Origin: Enterobacter cloacae subsp. cloacae ATCC 13047
Lineage (GTDB): Bacteria > Pseudomonadota > Gammaproteobacteria > Enterobacterales > Enterobacteriaceae
Direction of reading: 5' to 3'
DNA: 64,000 bases
Assembly: GCF_000025565.1 (NCBI RefSeq)
Contig: NC_014121.1
Location: forward strand, 5,108,216 to 5,172,215
Shown here: in pieces, positions 21,285-33,065 of the stretch
Numbering within the stretch: the first letter of the stretch is position 1
How the letters are laid out: each line of letters begins with the position of its first letter
Program-made: the position numbers and the translations under genes
The notes under the pieces: model-generated
What the model was told of the DNA's origin: nothing
What the model saw: the letters and a program-made list of their open reading frames with translations, nothing else
Database searches by the model: none

Positions 21285-21614
21285 TTACGCCAGGTTAGCG
21301 TCGAGGAACTCTTTCAGTTGACCTTTGGACAGTGCGCCCACTTTGGTCGCCGCCACTTCGCCGTTTTTAAACAGCAGCAGGGTCGGGATGCCACGGATGC
21401 CGTATTTTGGCGCGGTACCCGGGTTCTGGTCGATGTTCAGCTTGGCAACGGTCAGTTTGCCCTGATATTCGTCAGCGATCTCATCCAGAATCGGGGCGAT
21501 CATTTTGCAAGGACCACACCATTCAGCCCAGAAATCGACGAGGGTCAGCCCGTCAGCCTTAAGTACGTCCGTGTCAAAACTGTCGTCAGTCAGGTGAATA
21601 ATTTTATCGCTCAT
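21285..21614 (-). CDS. trxA: Thioredoxin 1
   Basis: A 109 aa cytosolic dithiol reductant for ribonucleotide reductase, PAPS reductase and methionine sulfoxide reductases. ATG 21614 ([20 protein letters not shown]) is preceded by GGAG; an ATG four codons earlier in frame would add MELY and is unlikely. The active site WCGPC is at residues 32-36, with the cis-Pro loop [11 protein letters not shown]. Divergent from rhlB. Confidence 0.98.
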   Translation of the reverse strand: MSDKIIHLTDDSFDTDVLKADGLTLVDFWAEWCGPCKMIAPILDEIADEYQGKLTVAKLNIDQNPGTAPKYGIRGIPTLLLFKNGEVAATKVGALSKGQLKEFLDANLA

Positions 21615-21758
21615 ATATAACTCCACAGGAATAAGCCTGGTGCGTTGGTTTCGCCTTCATCAACGACGTGTTGATGTCGCATTAACCAACTAAAGGTTGA
21701 CTTTATTTCACCGGATACGCTTTCGTAAAGCAATAGTAAGCTGATATTCTACCACACT

Positions 21759-23024
21759 ATGAGCAAAACACATTTAACAGAACAGAAGTTTTCCGACTTC
21801 GCCCTGCACCCAAAAGTGATTGAAGCCCTTGAAAATAAAGGGTTTCATAACTGCACGCCCATTCAGGCTCTCGCCCTGCCGCTGACGCTGGCCGGTCGTG
21901 ACGTAGCAGGGCAGGCGCAAACCGGTACTGGCAAAACGATGGCGTTTTTAACGTCAACGTTTCACTATTTACTTTCTCATCCAGCGATTGCAGACCGCAA
22001 AGTTAACCAGCCGCGCGCGCTTATCATGGCTCCGACGCGAGAACTGGCGGTACAGATCCACGCAGACGCTGAACCTCTGACGCAGGCGACCGGCCTGAAG
22101 ATTGGCCTGGCTTACGGCGGCGATGGCTACGATAAGCAGCTGAAAGTGCTGGAAAGCGGCGTGGATATCCTGATCGGTACCACTGGCCGTCTTATCGATT
22201 ATGCAAAACAGAATCACATTAACCTCGGCGCAATCCAGGTTGTGGTGCTGGATGAAGCCGACCGCATGTACGATCTGGGCTTTATCAAAGACATCCGCTG
22301 GCTGTTCCGTCGCATGCCCCCAGCGAACCAGCGTCTGAACATGCTGTTCTCCGCTACCCTTTCTTATCGCGTACGCGAGCTGGCGTTCGAGCAGATGAAC
22401 AACGCCGAATATGTGGAAGTGGAGCCGGAGCAGAAAACAGGTCACCGCATTAAAGAAGAGCTCTTCTATCCTTCCAATGAAGAGAAAATGCGCCTGCTGC
22501 AAACGCTGATCGAAGAAGAGTGGCCAGATCGCGCCATTATCTTCGCGAACACCAAACACCGCTGTGAAGATATTTGGGGCCATCTGGCTGCGGATGGTCA
22601 CCGTGTGGGTCTGCTGACCGGCGATGTGGCACAGAAAAAACGCCTGCGTATTCTCGACGAATTTACCCGTGGCGATCTCGATATTCTGGTCGCAACCGAC
22701 GTGGCCGCGCGTGGTCTGCATATACCCGCCGTCACGCACGTCTTCAACTATGACCTGCCGGATGACTGCGAAGACTACGTACACCGCATTGGTCGTACCG
22801 GTCGTGCAGGCGCAAGCGGTCACTCCATTAGCCTTGCGTGTGAAGAATATGCGCTGAATCTCCCGGCGATTGAGGCCTACATTGGTCACTCTATTCCACA
22901 GAGTAAATACAATCCGGATGCGCTGTTAAGCGAACTGCCGCCGCCTAAGCGCCTTACCCGCGCCCGCTCCGGCAATGGCCCGCGTCGTTCTGGCGCACCG
23001 CGTAATCGTCGTCGTTCAGGTTAA
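21759..23024 (+). CDS. rhlB: ATP-dependent RNA helicase RhlB (degradosome)
   Basis: A 421 aa DEAD-box helicase that unwinds structured RNA for RNase E and PNPase in the degradosome. Motifs in order: Q-motif region ([20 protein letters not shown]), AQTGTGKT (I), PTRELAVQ (Ia), DEAD (II), SATLS (III), [11 protein letters not shown] (V) and [10 protein letters not shown] (VI). The C-terminal tail is Arg/Pro-rich ([13 protein letters not shown]), as in enteric RhlB, where it binds RNA. It is followed after 6 nt by gppA and probably cotranscribed. Confidence 0.98.
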   Translation: MSKTHLTEQKFSDFALHPKVIEALENKGFHNCTPIQALALPLTLAGRDVAGQAQTGTGKTMAFLTSTFHYLLSHPAIADRKVNQPRALIMAPTRELAVQIHADAEPLTQATGLKIGLAYGGDGYDKQLKVLESGVDILIGTTGRLIDYAKQNHINLGAIQVVVLDEADRMYDLGFIKDIRWLFRRMPPANQRLNMLFSATLSYRVRELAFEQMNNAEYVEVEPEQKTGHRIKEELFYPSNEEKMRLLQTLIEEEWPDRAIIFANTKHRCEDIWGHLAADGHRVGLLTGDVAQKKRLRILDEFTRGDLDILVATDVAARGLHIPAVTHVFNYDLPDDCEDYVHRIGRTGRAGASGHSISLACEEYALNLPAIEAYIGHSIPQSKYNPDALLSELPPPKRLTRARSGNGPRRSGAPRNRRRSG

Positions 23025-23030
23025 GAAAAT

Positions 23031-24515
23031 ATGCTCAGCTCCACCTCGCTTTATGCGGCAATTGATCTCGGTTCGAATAGTTTTCATATGCTGGTTGTGC
23101 GCGAGGTGGCGGGAAGCATACAAACGCTGACGCGCATTAAGCGCAAGGTCCGCCTCGCGGCGGGCCTGAGCAGCGATAATTATCTCTCTCCCGAAGCCAT
23201 GGAACGTGGCTGGCAGTGTCTGCGTCTCTTTGCCGAACGCCTGCAGGATATCCCCCATTCGCAAATTACCGTTGTCGCCACCGCGACGCTACGCCTGGCA
23301 GTAAACGCCGTGGATTTTATTGCCAAAGCGCAGGAAATTCTCGGGTGCCCGGTTCAGGTTATCAGCGGTGAAGAAGAAGCACGTCTGATCTATCAGGGTG
23401 TTGCGCACACGACGGGCGGCGACGATCGCCGTCTGGTCGTCGATATCGGGGGTGCCAGCACCGAGCTCGTCACCGGCACGGGCGCGCAGGCGACTTCGCT
23501 GTTCAGCCTGTCGATGGGCTGTGTGACCTGGCTTGAGCGCTACTTTGCCGATCGAAATCTGGGTAAAGAAAACTTCGACGAAGCGGAAAATGCCGCCCGC
23601 GAGGTGTTACGTCCGGTGATGGACGAACTGCGCTATCACGGCTGGAAAGTCTGCGTGGGTGCGTCAGGTACCGTGCAGGCGTTGCAGGAAATCATGATGG
23701 CCCAGGGGATGGACGAGCGGATCACGCTTACCAAGCTCCAGCAGTTAAAACAGCGCGCGATTCAATGTGGTCGCCTGGAAGAGCTGGAAATAGAAGGCCT
23801 GACGCTGGAACGCGCGCTGGTCTTCCCGAGCGGCCTGGCCATTTTGATCGCCATTTTTACCGAGCTGAACATCCAGTGTATGACGCTGGCCGGTGGTGCG
23901 CTGCGTGAAGGGCTGGTCTACGGAATGCTGCATCTTTCGGTTGATCAGGACATCCGCACCCGAACCCTGCGTAACGTACAGCGTCGCTTTATTGTCGATA
24001 CCGATCAAGCGCAACGGGTAGGTCAGCTGGCATCACTGTTTGCCGATCAGGTAAAAAATAGCTGGGATATTGACCCGTTGAGCCGCGATCTGCTGCTAAG
24101 TGCCTGCGCGCTGCATGAAATTGGGCTGAGCGTCGAGTATAAGCAGGCGCCGCTGCACGCAGCCTGGCTGGTGCGTAATCTCGATCTGCCGGGCTACACG
24201 CCGGCACAAAAGAAACTGCTGGCAACGTTACTGCTGAACCAAACCAACGCCGTTGACCTCTCCTCGTTACATCAGCAAAACGCCGTGCCGCCGCGCGTGG
24301 CCGAGCATCTGTGCCGCCTGCTGCGTCTGGCAATTCTGTTTGCCAGCCGACGTCGCGATGATTTGCTGCCCAATATTCATCTGGTGGCGGATGACGAAAG
24401 ACTGTCTCTGACGCTGCCGGAAAACTGGATTGATAATCACCCGCTTGGGGCAGAGATGATTGAGCAGGAGTGCCAGTGGCAGAGCTATGTCCACTGGGCG
24501 CTTGAAGTGAAGTAA
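23031..24515 (+). CDS. gppA: Guanosine-5'-triphosphate,3'-diphosphate pyrophosphatase (GppA)
   Basis: Converts pppGpp to ppGpp in the stringent response and also acts on polyphosphate. The 494 aa length matches. The N-terminal ASKHA-type fold shows [14 protein letters not shown] (about residues 9-22), [15 protein letters not shown] and [12 protein letters not shown]. The C-terminal half is an HD-like helical domain ([13 protein letters not shown]). The rhlB-gppA arrangement is conserved in enterics. Confidence 0.96.
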   Translation: MLSSTSLYAAIDLGSNSFHMLVVREVAGSIQTLTRIKRKVRLAAGLSSDNYLSPEAMERGWQCLRLFAERLQDIPHSQITVVATATLRLAVNAVDFIAKAQEILGCPVQVISGEEEARLIYQGVAHTTGGDDRRLVVDIGGASTELVTGTGAQATSLFSLSMGCVTWLERYFADRNLGKENFDEAENAAREVLRPVMDELRYHGWKVCVGASGTVQALQEIMMAQGMDERITLTKLQQLKQRAIQCGRLEELEIEGLTLERALVFPSGLAILIAIFTELNIQCMTLAGGALREGLVYGMLHLSVDQDIRTRTLRNVQRRFIVDTDQAQRVGQLASLFADQVKNSWDIDPLSRDLLLSACALHEIGLSVEYKQAPLHAAWLVRNLDLPGYTPAQKKLLATLLLNQTNAVDLSSLHQQNAVPPRVAEHLCRLLRLAILFASRRRDDLLPNIHLVADDERLSLTLPENWIDNHPLGAEMIEQECQWQSYVHWALEVK

Positions 24516-24527
24516 CACGCTGTGCAT

Positions 24528-24560
24528 TGCCGGGCGGCGGCTTCGCCTGACCCGGCCTGC
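24528..24560. repeat. REP-like palindrome between gppA and rep
   Basis: An imperfect stem of GCCGGGCGGCGG / GCCTGACCCGGC type with loop CTTC. It sits just past the gppA stop between convergent genes. Same family as the other GCCGGGT-type repeats in the window. Confidence 0.75.
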
Positions 24561-24566
24561 AAATTC

Positions 24567-26591
24567 TTATCCCTTCTCTTTGGCTTTAGCCAGCATGGCG
24601 CGAATGTTGGCGACGTTAGCCTGACCTTTGTGCATTCGTTCTTCAGCGGTAATCACCTTGCGCTCCTGCTCCCAGATCAGGTCATCCTGCGGCAACTCCA
24701 GCAGGAAACGGCTCGGCTCAGGGCGAACCAGCTCGCCATACTGACGGCGCTCTTTACACAGCGTGAACGTTAGTTCTTTCTGTGCGCGGGTAATGCCCAC
24801 GTAGGCCAGACGACGCTCTTCATCGACGTTATCTTCATCAATGCTGCTCTGGTGCGGCAGTAAGCCCTCTTCCATGCCGACCAGGTAAACATACGGAAAC
24901 TCCAGCCCTTTAGACGCATGCAGCGTCATCAGCTGAACCTGATCGGCTTCCTCTTCGCTCTCACCGCGCTCCATCATGTCGCGTAGCGTAAAGCGGGTAA
25001 CGACCTGGGTCAGGGTCATCGGCTCGTCGATTTCTGAGCCTTCCAGCATTTCCGTCATCCAGCTGAATAGCTGGTTAACGTTTTTCATGCGCATCTCTGC
25101 CGCCTTCGGGCTGGCAGAGGTTTCATACAGCCAGGACTCGTAGTCGATGCCGTGGATCAGATCGCGAACGGCGGCAACCGGTTCGCGCTCCGCCAGACGC
25201 TGGACTTCGCCAAGCCAGTGGGTAAAGCGGGTTAAGGAATCATAACCGCGCCCGGTTAACGTCTGGCTCAGCCCCATATCGAAGCTGGCGGTGAACAGGC
25301 TTTTGTTGCGCGTCATCGCCCATTCACCGAGCTTTTGCAGCGTCGCCGGGCCGATTTCACGTTTCGGCGTGTTCACGATACGCAGAAAGGCGCTGTCGTC
25401 ATCCGGGTTGGTGAGCACACGCAGATAGGCCAGCAGATCTTTGATTTCAGGGCGCGAGAAGAAGGAGGTTCCGCCGGAAATTTTGTACGGGATGCGGTTC
25501 TGCATCAGCATCTTTTCAAAGACGCGCGACTGGTGGTTGCCGCGATAGAGGATCGCGTAATCTTTATATTCCGTTTTATTGACGAAGTGGTGCGCAATTA
25601 GCTCGCCCGTCACGCGCTCCGCTTCATGCTCTTCATTATTAGCACTGAGTACTTTGAGCTCCGTACCATAGCCAAGTTCCGAGAAAAGGCGTTTTTCGAA
25701 GACGTGCGGGTTATTGGCAATCAGGATATTTGCCGCTTTCAGGATGCGCCCGGATGAGCGGTAGTTCTGTTCCAGCTTGATCACCTGCAGCGCCGGAAAA
25801 TCTTTGCTCAGCAGCACCAGGTTTTGTGGGCGCGCACCGCGCCAGGAGTAGATAGACTGGTCATCATCGCCTACCACGGTGAAACGCGCGCGCTGTCCCA
25901 CCAGCAGCTTCACCAGCTCATACTGGCTGGTGTTGGTGTCCTGGTATTCATCCACCAGCAGATAGCGGATTTTGTTCTGCCAGCGTTCACGCACCTCTTC
26001 ATTACGCTGCAACAGCAGCGTGGGCAGTAGGATCAGATCGTCAAAATCCAGCACGTTACACGCTTTCATATGTGCATCGTACAGACCGTAGCAGTGAGCG
26101 AAGATCCGATCCCGCTCACCTTTGGCGCTTGCCGCCGCCTGAGCGGGGGTCATCAGATCGTTTTTCCAGTTGGAGATCGTCGAGATCAGCTGCTGCAACA
26201 GCACTTTGTCATCTTCGATCAGCCCCTCGGTAAGCTCTTTAAGCAATGCCACCTGATCGGTGTCGTCGAAGAGCGAGAAGTTAGACTTCATCCCCAGCGC
26301 CGCGTATTCACGTTTGATGATATCCAGCCCCAGCGTGTGGAACGTGGAGATCATCAGGCCTCGCGCCTCTTTACGCCCCAGCGTCTGGCCGACACGCTCT
26401 TTCATTTCGCGCGCCGCTTTGTTGGTAAAGGTCACCGCAGCGATATGCCGGGCCTGATAGCCGCAGCCGCGGATCAGGTGGGCGATTTTGTTCGTGATCA
26501 CACGCGTTTTGCCGGAGCCAGCCCCCGCCAGCACCAGACACGGTCCGGTGACAAATTCGACAGCTTGTTGTTGTCCGGGGTTTAAACGCAT
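24567..26591 (-). CDS. rep: ATP-dependent DNA helicase Rep
   Basis: A 3'-5' superfamily 1A helicase that clears proteins ahead of the replisome and binds DnaB. It is 674 aa, against 673 in E. coli. Motifs: [14 protein letters not shown] (Walker A, about residues 22-35), [13 protein letters not shown] (Ia), [10 protein letters not shown] (II), [15 protein letters not shown] (III), [12 protein letters not shown] (IV), [15 protein letters not shown] (V) and [12 protein letters not shown] (VI). The start [14 protein letters not shown] is the family N-terminus. Confidence 0.98.
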   Translation of the reverse strand: MRLNPGQQQAVEFVTGPCLVLAGAGSGKTRVITNKIAHLIRGCGYQARHIAAVTFTNKAAREMKERVGQTLGRKEARGLMISTFHTLGLDIIKREYAALGMKSNFSLFDDTDQVALLKELTEGLIEDDKVLLQQLISTISNWKNDLMTPAQAAASAKGERDRIFAHCYGLYDAHMKACNVLDFDDLILLPTLLLQRNEEVRERWQNKIRYLLVDEYQDTNTSQYELVKLLVGQRARFTVVGDDDQSIYSWRGARPQNLVLLSKDFPALQVIKLEQNYRSSGRILKAANILIANNPHVFEKRLFSELGYGTELKVLSANNEEHEAERVTGELIAHHFVNKTEYKDYAILYRGNHQSRVFEKMLMQNRIPYKISGGTSFFSRPEIKDLLAYLRVLTNPDDDSAFLRIVNTPKREIGPATLQKLGEWAMTRNKSLFTASFDMGLSQTLTGRGYDSLTRFTHWLGEVQRLAEREPVAAVRDLIHGIDYESWLYETSASPKAAEMRMKNVNQLFSWMTEMLEGSEIDEPMTLTQVVTRFTLRDMMERGESEEEADQVQLMTLHASKGLEFPYVYLVGMEEGLLPHQSSIDEDNVDEERRLAYVGITRAQKELTFTLCKERRQYGELVRPEPSRFLLELPQDDLIWEQERKVITAEERMHKGQANVANIRAMLAKAKEKG

Positions 26592-26628
26592 AAATGATCA
26601 CTCAATGAAAGTCAGGAGGGGAGAATAA

Positions 26629-26958
<330 letters not shown>

Positions 26959-26960
26959 AA

Positions 26961-27038
26961 AGCCGGGTGGCGGCTGCGCCTTACCCGGCCTACGTCTTAG
27001 CGTTTTGTAGGTCGGGTAAGCGAAGCGTCACCCGACAA
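26961..27038. repeat. Paired REP element (BIME) between ppiC and ilvC
   Basis: Two GCCGGGT/ACCCGGC-type palindromes in opposite orientation, with arms such as GCCGGGTGGCG and TACCCGGCCTAC, then GTAGGTCGGGTAAGCG and CGTCACCCGAC. It lies between convergent genes and may serve as transcript ends for both. Confidence 0.8.
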
Positions 27039-27043
27039 GGTTG

Positions 27044-28519
27044 TTAACCCGCTACCGCGATACGTTTCATATCGGTCATGTAGCCACGCAGTTTGTGACC
27101 TACTTTCTCGATCTGGTGGCTGCGAATCGCTTCGTTCACATCGCGCAGTTGCGCGTTGTCTACCGCACCTTCCGCAATGGCTTTGCCCAGATCGCCCGGT
27201 TGCAGGGTGGTCATGAACTCTTTCAGCAGCGGTACGCATGCATAAGAGAACAGGTAGTTGCCGTACTCAGCGGTATCGGAGATAACCACGTTCATTTCGT
27301 ACAGACGCTTACGGGCGATGGTGTTCGCGATCAGCGGCAGCTCGTGCAGTGATTCGTAGTACGCAGACTCTTCGATGATGCCGGAATCCACCATGGTTTC
27401 GAACGCCAGCTCAACACCTGCTTTCACCATCGCGATCATCAGTACGCCTTTGTCGAAGTACTCTTGCTCGCCGATTTTACCTTCATACTGTGGCGCAGTT
27501 TCGAACGCGGTCTTACCGGTCTCTTCACGCCAGGTCAGCAGTTTCTTATCATCATTCGCCCAGTCAGCCATCATGCCGGAAGAGAACTCGCCGGAGATGA
27601 TGTCGTCCATATGTTTCTGGAACAGCGGCGCCATAATGGTTTTCAGTTGTTCGGACAGCGCGAAAGCACGCAGTTTCGCCGGGTTGGACAGACGATCCAT
27701 CATCAGCGTGATACCGCCCTGCTTCAGCGCTTCGGTGATGGTTTCCCAGCCGAACTGAATCAGTTTTTCTGCGTATGCCGGGTCGGTACCCTCTTCCACC
27801 AGCTTATCGAAGCACAGCAGTGAACCGGCCTGCAGCATGCCGCACAGAATGGTCTGCTCGCCCATCAGGTCAGATTTCACTTCAGCCACGAAGGAAGATT
27901 CCAGAACGCCCGCACGGTGGCCACCGGTAGCCGCTGCCCATGCTTTAGCGATCGCCATCCCTTCGCCTTTCGGATCGTTTTCCGGGTGAACCGCGATCAG
28001 CGTCGGCACGCCGAAGCCACGCTTGTACTCTTCACGCACTTCTGTACCCGGACACTTCGGAGCCACCATCACTACGGTGATGTCTTTACGGATCTGCTCG
28101 CCCACTTCAACGATGTTGAAGCCGTGAGAGTAACCCAGCGCCGCGCCGTCTTTCATCAGCGGCTGAACGGAGCGCACAACATCAGAGTGCTGTTTGTCTG
28201 GCGTCAGGTTAACAACCAGATCCGCCTGCGGGATCAGCTCTTCGTAGGTACCCACTTTGAAGCCGTTTTCGGTCGCTTTACGCCAGGAAGCGCGTTTTTC
28301 AGCAATTGCTTCTTTGCGCAGGGCGTAAGAGATATCCAGCCCGGAGTCACGCATGTTCAGGCCCTGGTTCAGACCCTGCGCGCCACAGCCGACGATGACC
28401 ACTTTTTTACCCTGAAGGTAGCTCGCGCCATCAGCAAATTCATCGCGCGCCATGAAGCGGCATTTGCCCAGCTGCGCCAGCTGCTGGCGCAAGTTCAGTG
28501 TATTAAAGTAGTTAGCCAT
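27044..28519 (-). CDS. ilvC: Ketol-acid reductoisomerase (class II, long form)
   Basis: Mg- and NADPH-dependent isomeroreductase making 2,3-dihydroxy-isovalerate or -methylvalerate for Val/Leu/Ile synthesis. The 491 aa length is the class II form, with a duplicated knotted helical domain. The Rossmann motif [20 protein letters not shown] and YALRKEAI are near residues 36-72; [20 protein letters not shown] and the acidic metal-binding residues (E, D) of the knotted domain follow. Divergent from its activator ilvY. Confidence 0.98.
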   Translation of the reverse strand: MANYFNTLNLRQQLAQLGKCRFMARDEFADGASYLQGKKVVIVGCGAQGLNQGLNMRDSGLDISYALRKEAIAEKRASWRKATENGFKVGTYEELIPQADLVVNLTPDKQHSDVVRSVQPLMKDGAALGYSHGFNIVEVGEQIRKDITVVMVAPKCPGTEVREEYKRGFGVPTLIAVHPENDPKGEGMAIAKAWAAATGGHRAGVLESSFVAEVKSDLMGEQTILCGMLQAGSLLCFDKLVEEGTDPAYAEKLIQFGWETITEALKQGGITLMMDRLSNPAKLRAFALSEQLKTIMAPLFQKHMDDIISGEFSSGMMADWANDDKKLLTWREETGKTAFETAPQYEGKIGEQEYFDKGVLMIAMVKAGVELAFETMVDSGIIEESAYYESLHELPLIANTIARKRLYEMNVVISDTAEYGNYLFSYACVPLLKEFMTTLQPGDLGKAIAEGAVDNAQLRDVNEAIRSHQIEKVGHKLRGYMTDMKRIAVAG

Positions 28520-28633
28520 GGGTGATACCTCGTGATGTTGTGTGTCTTATTGTTCGGTTCGCGTTTCAGCGAGAATGTACCCACATTACAACAGGAAATT
28601 TATTGCGGAAATTGATATATTCACAACGTCACG

Positions 28634-28648
28634 TTGCAATATCTGCAA
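28634..28648. promoter_or_regulatory. Candidate IlvY operator between ilvC and ilvY
   Basis: A perfect inverted repeat TTGCA-N5-TGCAA with the T-N11-A core of LysR-type operators, 24 bp before the ilvY start. In E. coli IlvY binds two operators here, represses itself and activates ilvC when acetolactate or acetohydroxybutyrate is bound. The second operator is less clear (ATTGCGGAAATTGATAT near 28600-28620). Confidence 0.65.
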
Positions 28649-28671
28649 TGTAAAAAGGGGGAGTGGAATCC

Positions 28672-29562
28672 GTGGATTTACGCGATCTGAAAATGTTCCT
28701 GCATCTGGCGGAAAGCCGCCATTTTGGCCGTAGCGCCCGGGCCATGCACGTCAGCCCGTCCACGCTTTCGCGCCAGATCCAGCGCCTTGAAGAGGACCTC
28801 GGCCAGCCGCTGTTTGTGCGTGATAATCGCACCGTTACCCTCACGGAAGCGGGCGAAGAGCTGCGGGTCTTTGCTCAGCAGACGTTGCTGCAGTATCAGC
28901 AGCTACGACACGCCATCGATCAGAAAGGGCCGTCTTTATCCGGCGAGCTGCATATTTTCTGTTCCGTAACGGCCGCCTATAGCCATCTTCCCCCTATCCT
29001 TGACCGTTTCCGCGCGGAGCATCCCTCGGTTGAAATTAAGCTCACCACCGGCGATGCCGCGGATGCTATGGAAAAAGTCGTCACAGGCGAAGCCGATCTG
29101 GCCATTGCCGGGAAGCCCGAAACCCTGCCGGGCGCGGTGGCGTTCTCCATGCTGGAGAATCTGGCGGTGGTGCTGATCGCCCCGGCGCTACCCTGCCCGG
29201 TGCGTAATCAGGTGTCGGTGGAAAAGCCGGACTGGTCATCGGTGCCGTTTATCATGGCCGATCAGGGTCCGGTGCGACGCCGTATCGAACTCTGGTTCCG
29301 TCGTCAGAAAATCAGTAATCCGTCGATTTACGCGACGGTGGGTGGACACGAGGCGATGGTCTCGATGGTGGCGCTTGGCTGCGGCGTGGCGCTGCTGCCG
29401 GAAGTGGTGCTGGAAAACAGCCCGGAACCGGTGCGAAATCGCGTGATGATTCTGGAGCGCAGCGACGAAAAGACACCGTTCGAGCTTGGCGTGTGTGCAC
29501 AAAAAAAGCGGCTGCATGAGCCGCTTATTGATGCGTTCTGGAAGATATTGCCGAACCATTAA
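28672..29562 (+). CDS. ilvY: LysR-type activator of ilvC
   Basis: A LysR-family regulator that activates ilvC in response to acetohydroxy acids. I start it at GTG 28672 (MDLRDLKMFLHLAESRHFGRS), giving 296 aa, because GGGGGAG lies about 10 nt upstream. A GTG at 28663 would sit only about 2 nt from that Shine-Dalgarno. The HTH is at about residues 18-40 (FGRSARAMHVSPSTLSRQIQRL); the effector domain follows (GELHIFCSVTAAYSHLPPIL). Confidence 0.96.
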   Translation: MDLRDLKMFLHLAESRHFGRSARAMHVSPSTLSRQIQRLEEDLGQPLFVRDNRTVTLTEAGEELRVFAQQTLLQYQQLRHAIDQKGPSLSGELHIFCSVTAAYSHLPPILDRFRAEHPSVEIKLTTGDAADAMEKVVTGEADLAIAGKPETLPGAVAFSMLENLAVVLIAPALPCPVRNQVSVEKPDWSSVPFIMADQGPVRRRIELWFRRQKISNPSIYATVGGHEAMVSMVALGCGVALLPEVVLENSPEPVRNRVMILERSDEKTPFELGVCAQKKRLHEPLIDAFWKILPNH

Positions 29563-29563
29563 A

Positions 29564-29593
29564 GTCGGGTGGCGCTACGCTTACCCGACCTAC
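29564..29593. repeat. REP-like palindrome between ilvY and ilvA
   Basis: GTCGGGTGGCG / CGCTTACCCGAC hairpin directly after the ilvY stop, between convergent ilvY and ilvA. Confidence 0.75.
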
Positions 29594-29607
29594 ACGCAGA
29601 CCTCCCC

Positions 29608-31152
29608 TTAGCCCGCGAGGAAGAAACGGAACGCCGGGTTGTGGGTTTCATCATGGCACTCATAGCCCAGCTCGTTCAGACGCGTTTCGAAATCCGGCTC
29701 GTGCTCGGCCAGTTCAAACGCGGCCAGCACGCGGCCATAGTCGGTGCCATGGCTGCGGTAGTGGAACAGAGAGATGTTCCAGTGCGTGCCCAGCGTATGC
29801 AGGAACTTCAGCAACGCGCCCGGGGATTCCGGGAACTCAAAGCTGTAAAGACGTTCTTTAAGCGGCTTCGACGGACGACCGCCGACCATATAACGTACGT
29901 GCAGCTTCGCCATCTCATCGTCAGAGAGATCGACCACGCTGTAGCCGCCTTCGTGCAGCAGGTTGAGGATCTCTTTGCGCTCTTCCAGACCGCGGCTTAA
30001 ACGCACGCCGACAAAAATACAGGCGTCTTTCGCATCGGCAAAACGGTAGTTGAACTCCGTTACCGAACGGCCACCAAGCAGCTGACAGAACTTCAGGAAG
30101 CTGCCCTTCTCTTCCGGAATGGTCACCGCCAGCAGGGCCTCACGTTGCTCGCCCAGCTCGCAGCGTTCAGAAACGTAACGCAGACCGTGGAAGTTGACGT
30201 TAGCACCCGAGAGCACGTGCGCCAGGCGCTCGCCGCGAATGTTGTGCTGGGCAATGTATTTTTTCATTCCAGCCAATGCCAGCGCGCCGGACGGTTCCGC
30301 CACCGCACGCACATCCTCGAAGAGATCTTTCATCGCCGCACAGATCGCATCGCTGTCGACGGTGACGATGTCGTCAAGATACTCCTGGCACAGACGGAAG
30401 GTTTCGTCGCCAATACGTTTCACGGCCACGCCTTCGGCAAACAGCCCAACGCGCGGAAGATCGACCGGATGACCCGCATCCAGCGCGGCCTTCAGGCAGG
30501 CTGAATCTTCCGCTTCCACGGCAATCACTTTGATCTGCGGCATCAGCTGTTTGATCAGCACCGCCACGCCTGCAGCTAAGCCACCGCCGCCCACCGGAAC
30601 GAAAACACGGTCAAGATGGGCATCCTGCTGCAGCAGTTCCAGCGCCAGGGTACCTTGTCCTGCAATCACCATCGGATGGTCGAACGGTGGTACCCAGGTA
30701 AAGCCCTGCTGCTGCGCCAACTCGATCGCTTTGGCTTTTGCTTCGTCAAAGTTAGCGCCGTGGAGCAGCACTTCGCCGCCGAAGCCACGCACCGCATCCA
30801 CTTTGATGTCTGCCGTGGCAACCGGCATCACGATCAGCGCTTTCAACCCCAAACGGGCAGACGAGAACGCCACACCCTGCGCGTGGTTGCCCGCCGACGC
30901 GGTAATCACGCCGCGTGCTTTTTGCTCGTCGGTCAACCCGGCCATCATCGCGTAGGCCCCGCGCAGCTTGAAGCTGTGCACCGGCTGACGATCTTCGCGC
31001 TTCACCAGAATCACGTTGTCGAGGCGGGAAGAGAGTTTTTCCATTTTCTGCAGCGGGGTGACCTGCACCGCTTCATAGACCGGCGCGCGTAGCACTGCCC
31101 GGAGATATTCCGCCCCCTCAGGGGCGGCGGATAAGGGTTGTGACTCGGCCAT
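29608..31152 (-). CDS. ilvA: Threonine deaminase, biosynthetic (L-threonine ammonia-lyase)
   Basis: PLP enzyme converting threonine to 2-oxobutanoate, the first committed step to isoleucine; inhibited by Ile and activated by Val. From the second of two tandem ATGs (31152) it is 514 aa, the E. coli length. PLP motifs: SFKLRGAYAMM (the Lys of KLRG forms the Schiff base, near residue 62), SAGNHAQGVAFS and PVGGGGLAAG. Two C-terminal ACT-like regulatory domains start near PEEKGSFLKFCQLLGG and PESPGALLKFLHTLG. It abuts the ilvD stop (TAATGATG), last in ilvLGMEDA. Confidence 0.98.
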   Translation of the reverse strand: MAESQPLSAAPEGAEYLRAVLRAPVYEAVQVTPLQKMEKLSSRLDNVILVKREDRQPVHSFKLRGAYAMMAGLTDEQKARGVITASAGNHAQGVAFSSARLGLKALIVMPVATADIKVDAVRGFGGEVLLHGANFDEAKAKAIELAQQQGFTWVPPFDHPMVIAGQGTLALELLQQDAHLDRVFVPVGGGGLAAGVAVLIKQLMPQIKVIAVEAEDSACLKAALDAGHPVDLPRVGLFAEGVAVKRIGDETFRLCQEYLDDIVTVDSDAICAAMKDLFEDVRAVAEPSGALALAGMKKYIAQHNIRGERLAHVLSGANVNFHGLRYVSERCELGEQREALLAVTIPEEKGSFLKFCQLLGGRSVTEFNYRFADAKDACIFVGVRLSRGLEERKEILNLLHEGGYSVVDLSDDEMAKLHVRYMVGGRPSKPLKERLYSFEFPESPGALLKFLHTLGTHWNISLFHYRSHGTDYGRVLAAFELAEHEPDFETRLNELGYECHDETHNPAFRFFLAG

Positions 31153-31154
31153 CA

Positions 31155-33005
31155 TTAGCCCCCAAGTTTCGATTTATCGCGTACCGCGCCTTTGTCTGCA
31201 CTGGTCGCAAGGCTCGCGTAAGCGCGCAGGGCGAAGGAGACTTCACGCTGGCGGTCCTTCGGCGTCCAGGCTTTATCGCCGCGCGCTTCCTGTGCTTCAC
31301 GACGAGCCGCGATCTCTTGATCGCTCAGCTTGAGCTGGATCCCGCGATTCGGAATGTCGATTTCAATCAGGTCACCGTCTTCGATGATCGCAATGTTGCC
31401 GCCGCTCGCTGCTTCCGGTGATACGTGGCCGATGGAGAGGCCGGACGTACCGCCCGAGAAACGTCCGTCGGTGATCAACGCACAGGCTTTACCGAGGCCC
31501 ATCGATTTCAGGAAGGTGGTTGGGTAGAGCATCTCCTGCATGCCTGGACCGCCTTTCGGCCCTTCGTAACGGATGACCACCACGTCGCCTTCCACAACTT
31601 TGCCGCCCAGGATGGCGTCTACCGCCTCGTCCTGGCTTTCGTACACTTTGGCCGGGCCGGTGAATTTGAGGATGCTGTCATCCACGCCCGCGGTTTTTAC
31701 GATACAGCCGTTTTCCGCAAAGTTGCCGTACAGCACGGCCAGACCGCCGTCTTTACTGTAGGCGTGCTCCAGCGAACGGATGCAGCCTTCGGCGCGGTCA
31801 TCATCCAGGGTGTCCCAGCGACAATCCTGAGAGAAGGCCTGCGTGGTACGAATACCGGCCGGACCCGCGCGGAACATGTTTTTCACCGCCTCATCCTGAG
31901 TCAGCATCACGTCATATTTATCCAGCGTCTGCGGCAACGTCAGACCGAGAACGTTCTTCACATCGCGGTTCAGCAGCCCGGCGCGATCCAGCTCGCCAAG
32001 AATACCGATGACGCCACCCGCACGGTGTACGTCTTCCATGTGGTATTTCTGGGTGCTTGGCGCGACTTTACACAGTTGCGGCACTTTGCGGGACAGCTTA
32101 TCGATATCGCTCATGGTGAAGTCGATTTCCGCTTCCTGCGCCGCAGCCAGCAGGTGCAAAACGGTGTTAGTAGAACCGCCCATGGCGATATCCAGCGTCA
32201 TGGCATTTTCGAACGCCGCCTTGCTGGCGATGTTACGCGGCAGCGCGCTGGCATCGTCCTGCTCGTAGTAACGTTTGGTCAGTTCAACAATGCGCTTACC
32301 GGCGTTGAGGAACAGCGCTTTACGGTCAGCGTGCGTCGCCAGAAGCGAACCGTTACCCGGCTGAGAGAGGCCCAGTGCTTCGGTCAGACAGTTCATGGAG
32401 TTGGCGGTGAACATCCCGGAACAGGAGCCGCAGGTTGGGCACGCGGAGCGTTCCACCTGGTTGCTCTGCTCGTCAGACACTTTTGGATCCGCGCCCTGGA
32501 TCATCGCATCGACCAGGTCGAGCTTGATGATTTTGTCAGAAAGCTTGGTCTTGCCCGCTTCCATAGGACCACCGGAGACGAAAATTACCGGAATGTTCAG
32601 ACGCAGGGAAGCCATCAGCATCCCCGGGGTGATTTTGTCGCAGTTGGAGATACAGACCATGGCATCCGCACAGTGAGCGTTAACCATGTATTCCACCGAG
32701 TCGGCAATCAGCTCGCGCGACGGCAGTGAATAGAGCATACCCCCGTGCCCCATCGCGATACCGTCATCCACCGCAATGGTGTTGAATTCTTTCGCCACAC
32801 CGCCCGCAGCTTCAATTTGCTCAGCAACCAGTTTGCCGAGATCGCGCAGGTGCACATGGCCCGGCACAAACTGGGTGAAGGAGTTCACCACGGCGATGAT
32901 AGGTTTACCGAAATCAGCGTCGGTCATCCCGGTGGCGCGCCACAGTGCGCGGGCACCCGCCATGTTACGGCCGTGGGTGGTGGTGGCGGAACGATACTTA
33001 GGCAT
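31155..33005 (-). CDS. ilvD: Dihydroxy-acid dehydratase
   Basis: Fe-S enzyme that dehydrates dihydroxy acids to 2-oxo acids in Val/Ile synthesis; sensitive to oxidants. The 616 aa length equals E. coli. Cluster cysteines are in [11 protein letters not shown] and [19 protein letters not shown]; other family motifs are [28 protein letters not shown] and [15 protein letters not shown]. Located between ilvE (60-nt gap) and ilvA (overlap). Confidence 0.98.
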   Translation of the reverse strand: MPKYRSATTTHGRNMAGARALWRATGMTDADFGKPIIAVVNSFTQFVPGHVHLRDLGKLVAEQIEAAGGVAKEFNTIAVDDGIAMGHGGMLYSLPSRELIADSVEYMVNAHCADAMVCISNCDKITPGMLMASLRLNIPVIFVSGGPMEAGKTKLSDKIIKLDLVDAMIQGADPKVSDEQSNQVERSACPTCGSCSGMFTANSMNCLTEALGLSQPGNGSLLATHADRKALFLNAGKRIVELTKRYYEQDDASALPRNIASKAAFENAMTLDIAMGGSTNTVLHLLAAAQEAEIDFTMSDIDKLSRKVPQLCKVAPSTQKYHMEDVHRAGGVIGILGELDRAGLLNRDVKNVLGLTLPQTLDKYDVMLTQDEAVKNMFRAGPAGIRTTQAFSQDCRWDTLDDDRAEGCIRSLEHAYSKDGGLAVLYGNFAENGCIVKTAGVDDSILKFTGPAKVYESQDEAVDAILGGKVVEGDVVVIRYEGPKGGPGMQEMLYPTTFLKSMGLGKACALITDGRFSGGTSGLSIGHVSPEAASGGNIAIIEDGDLIEIDIPNRGIQLKLSDQEIAARREAQEARGDKAWTPKDRQREVSFALRAYASLATSADKGAVRDKSKLGG

Positions 33006-33065
33006 GCTTTATTTACTCCCGTCTGACTATTAAATGGGACGGTGCGTGCCGTCCCATATTTATGC

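Noticed and set aside
21969..22889. A 306-codon open frame opposite rhlB
   Set aside because: Antisense shadow; rhlB carries all DEAD-box motifs on the plus strand.
26961..27038. Repeated palindromes considered as a CRISPR array
   Set aside because: There are only two inverted units without regular spacers; this is a REP pair. No CRISPR or cas genes are in the window.
31425..32729. A 434-codon open frame on the plus strand opposite ilvD
   Set aside because: It is a shadow of the GC-rich ilvD frame; the minus-strand protein has full family motifs, this one has none and no ribosome site.
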